In this document: positions 11,841-21,859 of the stretch, in pieces | Numbering within the stretch: the stretch's first letter is position 1 | How the letters are laid out: each line of letters begins with the position of its first letter | From: Taxillus chinensis | Taxonomy: Eukaryota; Streptophyta; Magnoliopsida; Santalales; Loranthaceae | NCBI GenBank assembly: GCA_023512835.1 | Contig: CM042089.1 | Location: forward strand, 51,297,004 to 51,361,003 | Reading direction: 5' to 3' | Length of the DNA: 64,000 nucleotides | Translations under genes and position numbers: made by a program | Notes under the pieces: model-generated | What the model saw: only the letters and a program-made list of their open reading frames with translations | Database searches by the model: none | What the model was told of the DNA's origin: nothing

Positions 11841-11853
11841 TTCTCCTCCACCC
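11841..11853 (-). other. TRIM polypurine tract
   Basis: GGGTGGAGGAGAA on the minus strand directly precedes the 3' LTR, the position needed to prime plus-strand synthesis. Confidence 0.8.
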
Positions 11854-12220
11854 AATCCTCGCAACGTCCTTGTTGCGCTTGTCGACATCGCTTCCCCGCA
11901 GGCGATGGCATCGTTACCTCGACGCCCTCCCACTTGCCTAATGTCAACAGCTTGGACATCGCTTCCCTGCAGGTTGCAACACCTTTACCAAGATGCTTGC
12001 CCACTCGCCCAATGTCCAAAGGATAGGAGGCTTCCAAGATCGCTCCGATGCACTCCTTCGTACTCCCTTGCCCAGCTCTGTATCACACTCTAGGATACTC
12101 CAACTCTATGGACACAAGGCGTACAAGACACTATCGGTCGACTCACCTCTGTGAGCTCCCACCTTGGGATCACGCTACTCGCGAGAGTGCTCGGCGAGTC
12201 TTCAGGATACGAGCCGGTTC

Positions 12221-12233
12221 GGCTCTGATACCA
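12221..12233 (-). other. TRIM primer-binding site, initiator-Met tRNA
   Basis: TGGTATCAGAGCC on the minus strand, two bases after the 5' LTR end. Confidence 0.9.
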
Positions 12234-12235
12234 CT

Positions 12236-12649
12236 TATCACGGGGTCAGGTTTCCTGCGCCTCTCAACCCATTGCAGCATTTAGCTTCTCTATCCACGGT
12301 CCGCTAAGTTTAGCCTTTAAGGGTTGAAGCACACGTAGACTGGTTTCACCCTGCCACTGGGCTCATCAGGAGAACGGCTCCAGTTCCCGACCAGTTTGTG
12401 TAAGGATGGCCAAATCCCTTCTTCAATGTCAAGTCCTTGACTAGTGGCGTGCTCCCCGCATTCAATTGGGTCGGCACGTCTGAACTCCGAAGGGGTTCCA
12501 TCCGTTTTCCTCCACGAACTGCCTGGAACCTTCCACTGTGCACCATCTACGCTTTCAACCAACCCCTCTCCTTTACGTAGCACGAATACATTCCTGAATC
12601 GTGCCATTAAGAAACGTCCCGCCAGCACCACGCTGCTCGGTTCGTGACA
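12236..12649 (-). repeat. TRIM 5' LTR
   Basis: 414 bp, the partner of 11427-11840. Its inner end reads GTGATA rather than GTGACA, a single change at the terminal CA. Confidence 0.92.
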
Positions 12650-14088
12650 CTACTGAGGCTGGTCCCACCTCTCCTGCAGACATTCCTCTCATTGACCTCT
12701 CTAGTTAGAGTGGCTCCGCTACACCTGCTGTTGCTGCTTGTCCCTCCTCCTTCTCTCCACCTGCTAACTCTTCCGCACTATGCACTCTTGCCCCTCTACA
12801 TGCGGGGGAGTCCTCATTTGCTACGATCTTATCTAAAGCCGCGGTCTCCGCTCAGCTGGAACGTATTGCGGAGGACAATCGCTCACGGGCCCAGGTCATT
12901 GCTGACAAAGTTGATGACATTAGGACCCAGATCCTTTTCGCTCTCTCCAACTCCTCTCTCTCCCTGGATCGAAAGTTGGACCTTATTGCCCAATCTCTTT
13001 CGGGCCTCTCCACCTCGGTCCAGGATCTGACTCAAGTTGTGGGTCGTCCCTCTCGCCCTCCTCGCCGATCTGCCAAACTGAGGGAGAATGTCTCATCTGA
13101 TCCAGCTCCCTCCACTACTGCTCCTGACACTACTGACGTTCCCAGCCGAAGCCGAAGATCTGCATCCAGCCTTCCTCCAGGTCTCCCGGTTCCCAAACGC
13201 AGCCGCTTCTCCGGATCATCCAATGCTACTCCTTCTGATCGTCCCAGCTCCTCCGCTGCAGCTCCCTCCTCTTCTGATTAGGCTCCGCAAGTCACGTTTC
13301 TCCCATCTTATGCTGAATTCAATCTATATGATTCAGATTGGTGTGTACTAGCAGCCATGCTAGCATATGCGAGTGCTGCTCCCTCTACCCCAAAAAGGTG
13401 TTTGTCATCTCTGTCCCTTTTTTCCCCTGAAGACATAAGCACCCTACTGTCGGAGAAAGGACAGTTCTCTACTAAGGATATTGACAACTTCACCTTGGCG
13501 GTAAAGGAAGAGATGAGGTTGTTTCCCACCTTGTATCAAGACGAGCACATGTTCGAAATCCTACCTTGCTGGCTTGATCACTACCTTCCTAAAGTAGACT
13601 TCATTCTGACCCTCATAAATGGAACAGCTGAGAACAGCAAGCCATGGCAAAATCTTACAACTGTTCTCATTCCATACAGGATCAACACTCCTCATCATAT
13701 GCTCACGGTCTTCTCTATTAAGGACAAGAGAGTTATTCTGCACAACTCCCATCAGGTTGTAGGACACCAGATGAGAAGAAGCCAACTTGGACCATTGCTT
13801 CGGACTCTGTCAGAGGTTGTCAGACAGAGTGGACTTTTCGAATCAATTGGCCAACCTCCTCTGCTTCCCAATGCTCTCCTCAATTCGTCAATTTTGAGCA
13901 AAAAGGACGCTCCCCAATAACTTGACGAAGAAAGCTGTGGAGCCTATGTCTGTTACTTTATTAGGCACCTTTTGAAGTATGATCCCAACTGGAATTACTT
14001 TTTCTTGTGCACTATAGAACAGTCTAAGCGGCTAAGGGAGCAGGCAACAACTAAAATTTTAAAGTACAGTAAGCCTTACAATTCTTAG
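12650..14088 (+). pseudogene. Sirevirus-1 extra ORF, Ulp1-like C-terminal half
   Basis: The frame interrupted by the TRIM continues here to TAG 14086-14088. It has a Ser/Pro-rich part, a helical segment (LSLDRKLDLIAQSLSGLS), a basic patch (VPKRSRFS) and a C-terminal domain resembling Ulp1/C48 SUMO-type cysteine proteases. In the protease, the His region is HHMLTVFSIKDK, the Asp position reads LHNSHQ (Asn, where Sirevirus-2 has LIDSHQ), and the Cys lies in ESCGAYVCYF. The codon aligned to the catalytic Gln is TAA at 13918-13920 (Sirevirus-2: CAA). Other in-frame stops lie at about 12706 and 13279. It is therefore inactive. Confidence 0.75.
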
Positions 14089-14194
14089 TATAACTTTTGT
14101 ACTAAGGCTTACTTTGTATTACTGTATTTATCCTTATCTCTGTATATCTTGCTGCCTAACTGGATCTGATTACAAAGGGTTTGGCACATCCATA

Positions 14195-14205
14195 TTGGGG
14201 GAGAT
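14195..14205 (+). other. Sirevirus-1 polypurine tract
   Basis: TTGGGGGAGAT abuts the 3' LTR start; the identical motif precedes the Sirevirus-2 LTR at 26312-26322. Confidence 0.88.
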
Positions 14206-15529
14206 TGTTGGATCAAACCTAGAATTTGGATGATGCGGATCAAACCTAATGTAATTTGATCTTAGTTGTTTCACGTTTATTTTAAGTCTGTGCAGAAGAT
14301 TAAATTGTTATCTGGACCTACTCCTGTAAGAGCAAAGCAAAGGACAGGATACATAATCCTGATCCGGAACATCATGAGTGTCGTCTAATACTTGGTAAAT
14401 AACCAAGTCTTCATCCGGAGTAAGGACTCTCTCGTACGAACTAATCACTTGTTGAAAGGACTAAGGAATCCGCGCTCTTATTTTTGATTGGACTAAGTCA
14501 TTTTATGCATAATGAGAATCCGAGTCTACGCCTCGTACGGAGTAAGAGAGATTTATTGCAGAGAAAGAATTAAGTCTTTCACTCCAACTGTCTAAGAAAA
14601 AGAAGATACGGACTAAGGAATCCGAGTCTTTCATTCGAACGGAGTAAGAAATGACTGATGCGGAGTAAGGACATCTGATGCGGAATAAGAAATCCGAATC
14701 ATTACTCAAGCGGAGTAAGGAACTCACACGGAGTAAGGAAGCGCTGATGCGGAATAAGGATTCCGCATATCTACCTCATGCGGAGTAAGGAAGCGCTGAC
14801 ACGGAATAAGGATTTCAGGACTTCATGTACACGGAGTAAGCAATAACTTATATGGAGTAAGGATCCGAACCTCATCGATACGGAGTAAGGGAATCTACAC
14901 CGGACAAAAAGGACGCTACTTCAACTTATTAATACCGCATTTATGATATCAGCTCGCTGTGTTCCGATGTAAGACAAACTCATTGAAGATCTAAATTGTC
15001 TTACACATGGACCACTCGGAGATGGGGATGCAGTCCCAAATGTAGTTGGAAACAAGCGAAGTTATTTAATTTACTTATGCTTCCAATATTTCGAGCTCCA
15101 CATCCGAAGCAGTTACAGCAAAAGCATTTTCCGAGGAGAACTTAATGCTTACACAGCGCTCGGAAAACACAGTTCCAAGATAGATTCCTAGGATGTCTAT
15201 ATATATATCTGTAGTGTTGTACATTAAAAAGAGAGCGTGCATACACTCAAGAAAACTAATACGCGCATGTCCAAAACAATTGTACAAGAGCTTATAAAGA
15301 CAATTAATGCTAGTGTGTGTGATTGTAAAGCCGAGTGCTAGTGTAATCAGCTAACTGCTGCTTATTTTGTTGTAATTATCATTTGATAATAAAAGCAAAA
15401 TACTTCCACTGTCTAGTTATCTTCCACACCGATTTTATATCCTTTAACCAGATTGTGTTACACCTATGAGAAAAGAGTTTTTGATTTAAGCCTATTCACC
15501 CCCCCCCCCTAGGCTACCAGGGACCAACA
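14206..15529 (+). repeat. Sirevirus-1 3' LTR, intact
   Basis: 1324 bp from TGTTGGATC to GGACCAACA. It carries a field of about 20-25-bp repeats around CGGAGTAAGG (14520-14890) and a TATA-rich stretch at 15198-15209. Its 3' part is nearly identical to the 5' LTR fragment at 3648-4426. Confidence 0.93.
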
Positions 15530-15669
15530 CATATGTCATGAATGGAATGCACAATGAAACATTTGGAAAAAAGGTACATTTTATTGGAAAGCTTTTAATA
15601 AAAACAAATGTTCACCACTTGAAATGACATTAAAATAGAATACATTAAATCCCAGTGACCCCATAAGCA

Positions 15670-16836
15670 TTACATTATGGGGAGTTCCAGGCTGGTCCAA
15701 TTGTCCAATGGCTGGTTGGGATCCTCTCGCACGAATTGAACCATTTCGCTTGGTGCATGCTTGTTTGTGTCTAGTGCAGCCATAGTCCCAGTTTTAGTTT
15801 TGGATTGGCTTTTGTGGAAAAACCCCCCACTCTGAAAAATATCATGTAAGGGGGGAAAGCTCCTCCTTTCTTCTTGCACTGGTCTTTTCTGCAACCTTGC
15901 TATTCTGATTTCCCTCTTCTTGGTAGCTTCCCTTTGTCTATCAGCTCTTGTAAGCATGTAGCCTAACCCAAACTTCTCGGCATTTTCTCGGATGGTCAAT
16001 GGTTTCTGAATTCCTTGAGCTCTTGGGCCTAATCCTTGCCCTAGTTTATACCCCTGTTTGATCATGGTGGCTACGACCATTCTTGCAGCCTTCGAGAGAT
16101 AATGGATTGGGGCAGAAGTGACATTCACTATCTCAAACGCCCGATAGGAGCATTTTGGTATATCTTCGTTGTTCTCAATGTAAGGAACCGATGCTGGCTT
16201 GGTGACTAGGAAACGTGTTTCCCCAGAGACGCTAATGAGCTGATCTCCCATCGCAAATTTCATCTTTCGGTAGAGGCTTGATGGCACTGCTCCTGCCATG
16301 TGGATCCAAGGTCTTCCGAACAAACAACTATAATAGGACATAATGTCCATCACCTGAAATTTCACCGTAAAAGTCGTTGGCCCAATTAGGAGTGGAATGT
16401 CTAGAGTTCCCACCACATCACGTTTGCCTCCATCGAATGCCCGTACCTTCATTATACAAGGGCGCATATAGGATGCGTTGACCGGTAGTTGTTGCAGTAT
16501 ATCTAAGGGCAAAATGTTCAAGGCAGAGCCATTATTGATAAGTACTCGAGCTATGGTGTGCTCCTTACATTTGACTGTGATGTGCAGAGCCTTTATATGC
16601 CCCTTTCCTTCCTGGGGCAGCTCGTCATCTCCAAAGATGATGACGTTGTTCATAATGAGGTTACTAGTGAGTCCATCCACATTCGCCACCGGGATGGTTG
16701 GAGGAACATAGGCTTGGCTCAGAACCTTCATTAGTGCTTCTCGGTGAGGTTGGGAATCCATCATTAATGAGAGCAATGAGATACAAGCCGGTTGTCGACT
16801 CAGCTGGTCCATAATGTTATACTCGCTCTGCTTCAT
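15670..16836 (-). pseudogene. pol: Tat-1 protease with G-patch-like segment
   Basis: This 388-codon open stretch encodes the aspartic protease that would mature the polyprotein. The active-site motif reads ARVLINNGSALNILP, whereas this lineage has Asp in the first Asn position, so the catalytic Asp appears lost. Then come the flap and core (VMDIMSYYSCLFGRPWIH), and a Gly-rich segment MIKQGYKLGQGLGPRAQGI that fits a G-patch, an RNA-binding motif found in Tat proteins. A frameshift near 16840 separates it from gag. The C-terminal part stops at 15670 before any RT. Confidence 0.8.
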
Positions 16837-16841
16837 GAGTT

Positions 16842-18601
16842 TTAAAATTTTTGTTCTTCTTCAATGACTGGTGCTCCTTTCTTTGTTACCTCCAGTGTTG
16901 GCTCAATGTCTGGTTCGACAGCTTTTTCTTTCCTTGCTTTATCAACCATATCAGGGGCATAAGCACGACTACTCCAGGTTTTCTTTTCTGCTGTGGTGGC
17001 TCCCTGAACTACCTCACAGTTGTAGTTCCATGGGACTGCATTATCTGTCTTGTAGGGGAAAGGGGCAGGGACACGTATGGTGAGAGGTGTAATTCCATGA
17101 GGCAGTAGTGGGATTTCGGGAGTCTTAACATTCAAGACAAGGGGGTTGGCACCCACGATGGTTTGTATGACATGTCTCCTTGAATCATGTGGCTTTAACT
17201 GTCTGTCTCTTCTCTAAAGAATTCGATCATCCTTTGGTCCATGAGTTTTTGCACCACCTCGAAAAGCTCACTACATTCTGCGATGTCATGTCCCCACGAC
17301 ATCTTGTGATAAGGGCATTGTTTTTCCCCATCTGTTCTCTTTCCTGCCTCTGGCGTGTCTTTAGCAAGTATATAGCCATGTTCCTATAACAGGGTAAACA
17401 AATATGTTTTCTCCATTTGTACTTGGGAGACCCTCTCCAGCCGTCCTTCATTCTTAATACTAGCAACATTGTTGGAGTGTTCTCGGAGAGGATTGCTGTT
17501 CACATTTGGCATCCCAGTTAGTGCAAAAAAGCCTAGCCACTTCGCATCCTTCAATGCCTGAACCTTCCTTTTGAATGTTATACAATTTTTGATATCATGT
17601 CCAGCTCCACCTGCATGATATTCACATCTGGCATCTGGCTTGTACCAGACCGGGGGAGGAGACTTTATTTCTCCCAAGGGTATAGGGGTTACCATCCTTG
17701 CCTCTAAAAGCTTGGGGTATAATTCCGCATAAGTCATTGGAATTGGGTCAAACTCTTGCCGTGGTCGATGAGGAGCCTAATTCGCTCCTGCCTATTGAGT
17801 TTGGGCCCTTGGTTGCCCCTATCCTTGGAATGCAGGTCTCGATCTGTCTGGAGCTGATGCCCTTGGTTGCTCTTGGTACGGTGCTCCCGGTTGAAATGGG
17901 TTTGGTGCCATTGGATATGGAAATGGAACCCCTCCTTGTGGTAAGTAGGGAGTGAATTGGGGAGCAAGAGTAGGTGCAGCATAGGCAGCTACCGGTGACC
18001 CTCTGTAGCACCCTAGTGCTTGGTAGATTGTTGGTCGTATCGGCGGGTGCGATGGGTATACCAAGTTGGTCTCATTTTCCTTCTTCTTTGCCGGTGGTTG
18101 AAACTGTTTTCATGCCTCAACCGCATCACGCTTTAGCTTTCCTTCTTTAATTCCACTTTCTACACATTCACCAAATGCAACCAAGTCTGCAAAGCTGCTG
18201 GAGACGTTACCTATCAACTTCTCGTAGTATACGCCTTTTAGTGTGTTGATAAAAAGAGTAGTGAGCTCTCTTTCAGTAAGGGGAGGTTGGACCTCCACAG
18301 CGGTCTCTCTCCATTCTCGTGCATAATCTTTGAAATTTTCCTCAGACCCCTTTTCCATGGACTGCAGGGTTAATCGATCCAGTGCCAGCTCGGTGACATA
18401 TTTGTATTGTGCCAAGAAGGAAGTAGCTAATTCTTTCCATGTCTTGATGCAGTTTCCATTTAGCTAAAAGTACCAACGAAGGGATGCCCCAGTTAGGCTT
18501 TCCTGGAAACAATGCATGAGGAGCTCATCTTCACCAGCATAAGCAGCCATCTTTTGACAATACATGGCTAGATGTGTCTTTGGACATTGGGTCCCGTTGA
18601 A
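16842..18601 (-). pseudogene. gag: Tat-1 gag, C-terminal part
   Basis: The minus frame resumes after the solo LTR with NGTQCPKTHLAMYC and passes through the gag core (LTGASLRWY, LTERELTTLFINTLKG), a Pro-rich region, and a zinc-knuckle-like CEYHAGGAGHDIKNC at about 17620, the C-H-H-C form usual for Tat gag. Stops lie near 18465, 18110 and 17819; frameshifts lie near 17390 and 16840. Role: RNA packaging and particle formation. Confidence 0.75.
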
Positions 18602-18606
18602 CTTCT

Positions 18607-20126
18607 TGATAACGTGCATTTATGCCGTTATCCTAGACCTTATATAGGGTGTTTTAGCGTATGTTTTGTACCTATTTGCATGCTATTTTACACATATTTG
18701 CTCTAACCCCTAGGAAGACCCTGTTTGGTGTATAGTGGTACTTTTTGAGTGTTTTTGGCAGGTTTTGGAGCAACCTTTTCCCACACACCTTCGCTAGATC
18801 ACTCCATACACTCAAGAGGAAGCTATAGGAAGAAGATGGAAGCAAAATGAAGGCAAGATCAAGGTGCACGTGAAAAGGCTTTCTCACGTGCATTCTTACG
18901 TGCAAGGATTTTATTGCATGGATGCCTTCTACAAATCAAGAGGAAGCTTTGGAGCAAATTTGAGTCGAATTGGAGCTGCACGTGAAAAGGGTCTTCTCAC
19001 GTGCATTCTCACGTGCAGGCATTTTTGAGCTCCAAATGATGTGTTTTGTTGTTTTAATCATTTTCCTCTAAAGAACTGGGGTCAAATTTGGTGTAGTTTG
19101 AGTTTTATTTCGCCTAGAATGTCGAATAGTGTCACTAACCAAAACGACGTCGTTTTGGCTGCGACCACATTTATAATTAGGGCACACTTTTTGTAACCCT
19201 AATTTGGCCCACTAAATCCTATAAATAGGGGGCTTGGGAGGCATTGTAAATCATCTTGAGTGGGAGAATCTGATCTGAGTTCTGAAAAGAGTTGTAGCCG
19301 TTGCTAAAAGATCGGATTGTCCTTGGCAAGGAGTGATTTTGGGCAGCAGACGCCGGAGTCGTTGGAGGCTGGAGTCCTGGTTCATCTTGGGGTCTTCCTT
19401 TATTGTCCTGGTACTGTAATCATGTTCTTTCTTGTAATTGTTATTGCTTTTGTCATGATTATGGAGTAGTTTTATTAGTCTAGGGGAGCAATGTAGCCCC
19501 CAATAAATTGTATTCAGTTTGGTTATGGTTGTTCAATAAAATAGAATTCAGTTCTTGTTTAATTCACTTTCTTGAATGGATATGCCTAGTTTATGCATAA
19601 TTAGGTAATCTTAGCCCTTGTCTAGGGTGGAACACTAGTGAATTAGATTTAATATTGTATGATGGACCAAGTCTGCAACTATTAGATTGTTTATCCACCT
19701 TGATCACTTTTATTCACATGGACCAAATGGGATAAAAGCCTTAAATCTATCTTAGCATGGACCAAATGTAAGATAGGTAGGAGATAATCAACATGAACAT
19801 GAACTAGAACATAAATCAAGAACAAGAGCCATAACCAGACTATTACAATCGATTGGGTGGTAAACATTGTGACCCTAGATCCTTAATCACTAAAATTTCT
19901 ATACCAATAGCTTGCCAACATTCTGATTTAATCATTTTTCGTTCAAACTATTTGTACAACAAAAATCAATTGTCCACACATAAAATCAACTTATTAGCTT
20001 AGTGCTTGCTGCTTAACAGCATTAGCTACCTCCCTGTGGGTTCGACAACCGGAGTCTTAATACTCCATTTTATTACTTGACCAGTGCACTTGCTGCAAAA
20101 CCTATAGACACAATTTATACGGGTCA
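18607..20126 (+). mobile_element. Solo LTR, TGATAAC family, copy 1
   Basis: 1520 bp from TGATAACGTGC to ATACGGGTCA, flanked by CTTCT on both sides (18602-18606 and 20127-20131). Nothing lies between two LTRs, so it is a solo LTR left by recombination. It matches 23848-25354 (a 5' LTR next to an Asp-type PBS, opposite strand), so the family is Athila-like gypsy. Features: TATAAATAG at 19220-19228, a palindrome CCAAAACGACGTCGTTTTGG at 19139-19158, and five CACGTG cores in 18867-19015. Removing it joins Tat-1 gag in frame. Confidence 0.95.
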
Positions 20127-20603
20127 CTTCTCAAACTCTGGCATTTTGAACTTTGGTGGTAGCACCACTCCAGGGACTAGACATAAGTCTTGTGGGCTGG
20201 TCATGCCATAGCTATCGATACCTTCTACGGCTTTCAATCTTTCCTCCAGTCGTCTTAGAGTAGGGGACTCAATGTCCTCCTTTGGGGCTGGAGACCCCAT
20301 TACCTCCATTGCATGTCCTGATGCGGGCATAGTGAAGTTAGTTTGATTTGGAGTTAAGGGTTGTGCCATAGCAGGATGATAGGTGAGTGCTTGGCGTGGA
20401 GCCAGATTGGGTGATTGAACTGCTTTCTACCCTTGCTCTTTATGGTGATTGGTAGTTCCCCCTGTCGGGGTTCCTCTTGCTAGGATTCTTTCTCTTTATT
20501 CAGTCAGCTTGGTGAGCATATCCATCATCAAAGCCATTTGCCCCTGTAGGGCTTGTTGTGATTGTTCTAAACCCATGAGTTTGTTCTCTGCTTCGTCTGC
20601 CAT
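20127..20603 (-). pseudogene. gag: Tat-1 gag, N-terminal part
   Basis: ATG at 20603 (MADEAENKLMGLEQSQQ) opens a coiled-coil-like N-terminus of Tat gag; a stop follows near 20498. The frame continues to LEERLKAVEGIDSYGMTS and LPPKFKMPEFEK, the conserved start of the gag core, where the solo LTR cuts it. Confidence 0.75.
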
Positions 20604-20879
20604 TGGTTGTGGCTGTGATACCTGATTGCGGTGAGATTTGAGATTCTAAGAGTGCGCAATCCTGGAAAAAGTCTGCTACCCACCTGCCTACAGGGGAATT
20701 TTTATTTGATTTTTTTATCTGATATGCATGTATGCATGAATGTATATGCGGAGGGTTACAAAAACAAACAACTTTATTGCAAACAAAACACATAATTCAA
20801 ACACACAATACAAACATACAATGCTGAAATGCCATGTAACATGAAAGCTATCGCTACATGATCTCAAGGCATTCTTCTA
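20604..20879 (-). other. Tat-1 spacer between ORF1 and gag
   Basis: AT-rich, no gene recognised. It is the leader between the end of ORF1 and the gag ATG in Tat-1. Confidence 0.5.
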
Positions 20880-21250
20880 GTCATCTCCTAAGTAGCACGA
20901 CGCCTCTTCCTCTGGGGTGCTCGCTCACCTGCTTCCTCCCTCTGCCGCAATATGGTCTTGACTTGTTTTTCCCTCAGCTGCAACCTCTATAGAGTTCCTT
21001 CTAACGATGCTTCTAACCTTTGGATCTGTTGCCTTAGAGTCTGATTCTCTTGGAGGATAGCTCTCATGTCCAAAGTTAATTGTGGCTTGTGTTGTGCCCT
21101 CCAAGATATGTATGCAGGATAAACACCAGGCTTTGGACTGTTGGGCTGGATCTTGTGTGGGGTGGACCATGCCTGATACATCTTTTTGCCTTTTTCTATG
21201 AGCATGGTTCTATCATAGGTGAAGTCACAATCTTCCATGCCAAATAACAC
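20880..21250 (-). pseudogene. Tat-1 ORF1, C-terminal fragment
   Basis: A minus-strand frame (CDFTYDRTMLIEKGKKM, then a coiled coil AILQENQTLRQQIQRLEASL and a basic end QRKRRRAT) lies upstream of gag, where Tat/Ogre elements carry an extra ORF1 of unknown function. One stop lies at about 20987. The N-terminal part is missing beyond the junction with Sirevirus-2. Confidence 0.6.
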
Positions 21251-21265
21251 AGGGATAATCTAATA

Positions 21266-21859
21266 ATGCCCAACTTGTCTTCCACCCTGCAGTGGTCAGC
21301 TGCTCCGGATGCCTCTGATGCTCCGGATACCCCTTCTGCTGCTGCTGCTGCTGATACTCCTGCGGACTCCTCTGCCCAACGCACTCCTGCTCCTGTTCAT
21401 GCGGGGGAGTCCTCAAAAGCTCCGGAGTTGGTCCTTGGGCGTGCCTCTTTTGGCACAGTTCACTCCGACGCTGTGCTCTCCGCCCAGCTGGACCGACACG
21501 CCCAGGCTCAAAGCGCCCAAATTTCTGCCATCGCCGCGAAGGTTGATGCCCTCGGCGCCCAACTCCTCTCCGCTCTCACTGACTCCTCCACCTCAATGGA
21601 GCAGAAAATGGATCTCGTCGCCTCGTCCGTCCATTCATTGTCTACCTCCTTCGCGGACCTGGTGCACACGATGGCTCGTCCTCCCGTTGCTTCCCGGCGA
21701 TCTGCCAAACCGGGGGAGAAAGTGTCATCTGATTCGTCTGCTCCTTCTGCACCACAACCATCTACTCGGACTGAGAAGCGGTCAGCCACTTCAATGCTTC
21801 AGGGAGTTAGAATTCCCAAACGAAGTCGCTTCTCTCAACCAAGCTCCTCTACTGCAGCT
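21266..21859 (+). pseudogene. Sirevirus-2 extra ORF, middle part
   Basis: About 198 open codons, homologous to 12780-13280 of Sirevirus-1: HAGESSKAPELVLG, a helical block (SMEQKMDLVASSVHSLS), a basic RRSAKPGEK and VRIPKRSRFSQ. Composition is Ala/Ser/Pro-rich. The frame is cut by the Athila-like insertion and continues without stops at 25355. Confidence 0.7.

Larger units (their letters stand above)
11427..12649 (-). mobile_element. Complete TRIM retrotransposon
   Basis: Two direct repeats of 414 bp (11427-11840 and 12236-12649) flank a 395-bp interior with no coding capacity. On the minus strand the order is 5' LTR (12649-12236), two bases, PBS TGGTATCAGAGCC (12233-12221), short interior, polypurine tract GGGTGGAGGAGAA (11853-11841), 3' LTR (11840-11427). 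That is the definition of a terminal-repeat retrotransposon in miniature, moved by proteins of other elements. Flanks CCTGC and CTACT do not form an exact 5-bp duplication. I see no 5S-like sequence, so it is not of Cassandra type. Confidence 0.9.
3646..15529 (+). mobile_element. Sirevirus-1 (Ty1/copia), near full length
   Basis: Order: truncated 5' LTR, PBS for initiator-Met tRNA, gag with CCHC knuckle, a deletion, integrase C-terminus, RT-RNase H, a long spacer, an extra ORF with a Ulp1-like domain, PPT, 3' LTR. RT motifs ([20 protein letters not shown]) and the acidic, coiled-coil gag tail are typical of Sirevirus/SIRE elements. The element is non-functional: gag and the extra ORF carry several stops, protease and the integrase core are deleted, and about 550 bp of the 5' LTR is missing compared with 14206-15529. 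A TRIM interrupts the extra ORF at 11427-12649. The CATAT at 15530 cannot be matched to a left duplication because the left end is lost. Confidence 0.88.
15530..21262 (-). mobile_element. Tat-1 (Ty3/gypsy, Tat/Ogre lineage), internal fragment
   Basis: Read on the minus strand: the end of an upstream ORF (21250-20880), gag (20603 onward), protease and G-patch (to 15670), then about 140 bp with no clear gene. RT, integrase and both LTRs are missing. The left edge abuts the Sirevirus-1 3' LTR; the right edge meets a Sirevirus-2 fragment near 21262. The ORF1-gag-protease order and the G-patch-like segment are known for Tat/Ogre elements. A solo LTR splits gag at 18607-20126. Confidence 0.8.

Noticed and set aside
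11481..12631. ORFs in the TRIM (for example 12317-12631, minus)
   Set aside because: They sit within noncoding LTRs and appear in both repeats by duplication.
11427..12649. Cassandra-type TRIM with a 5S rRNA sequence
   Set aside because: No 5S promoter-like boxes found in either LTR.
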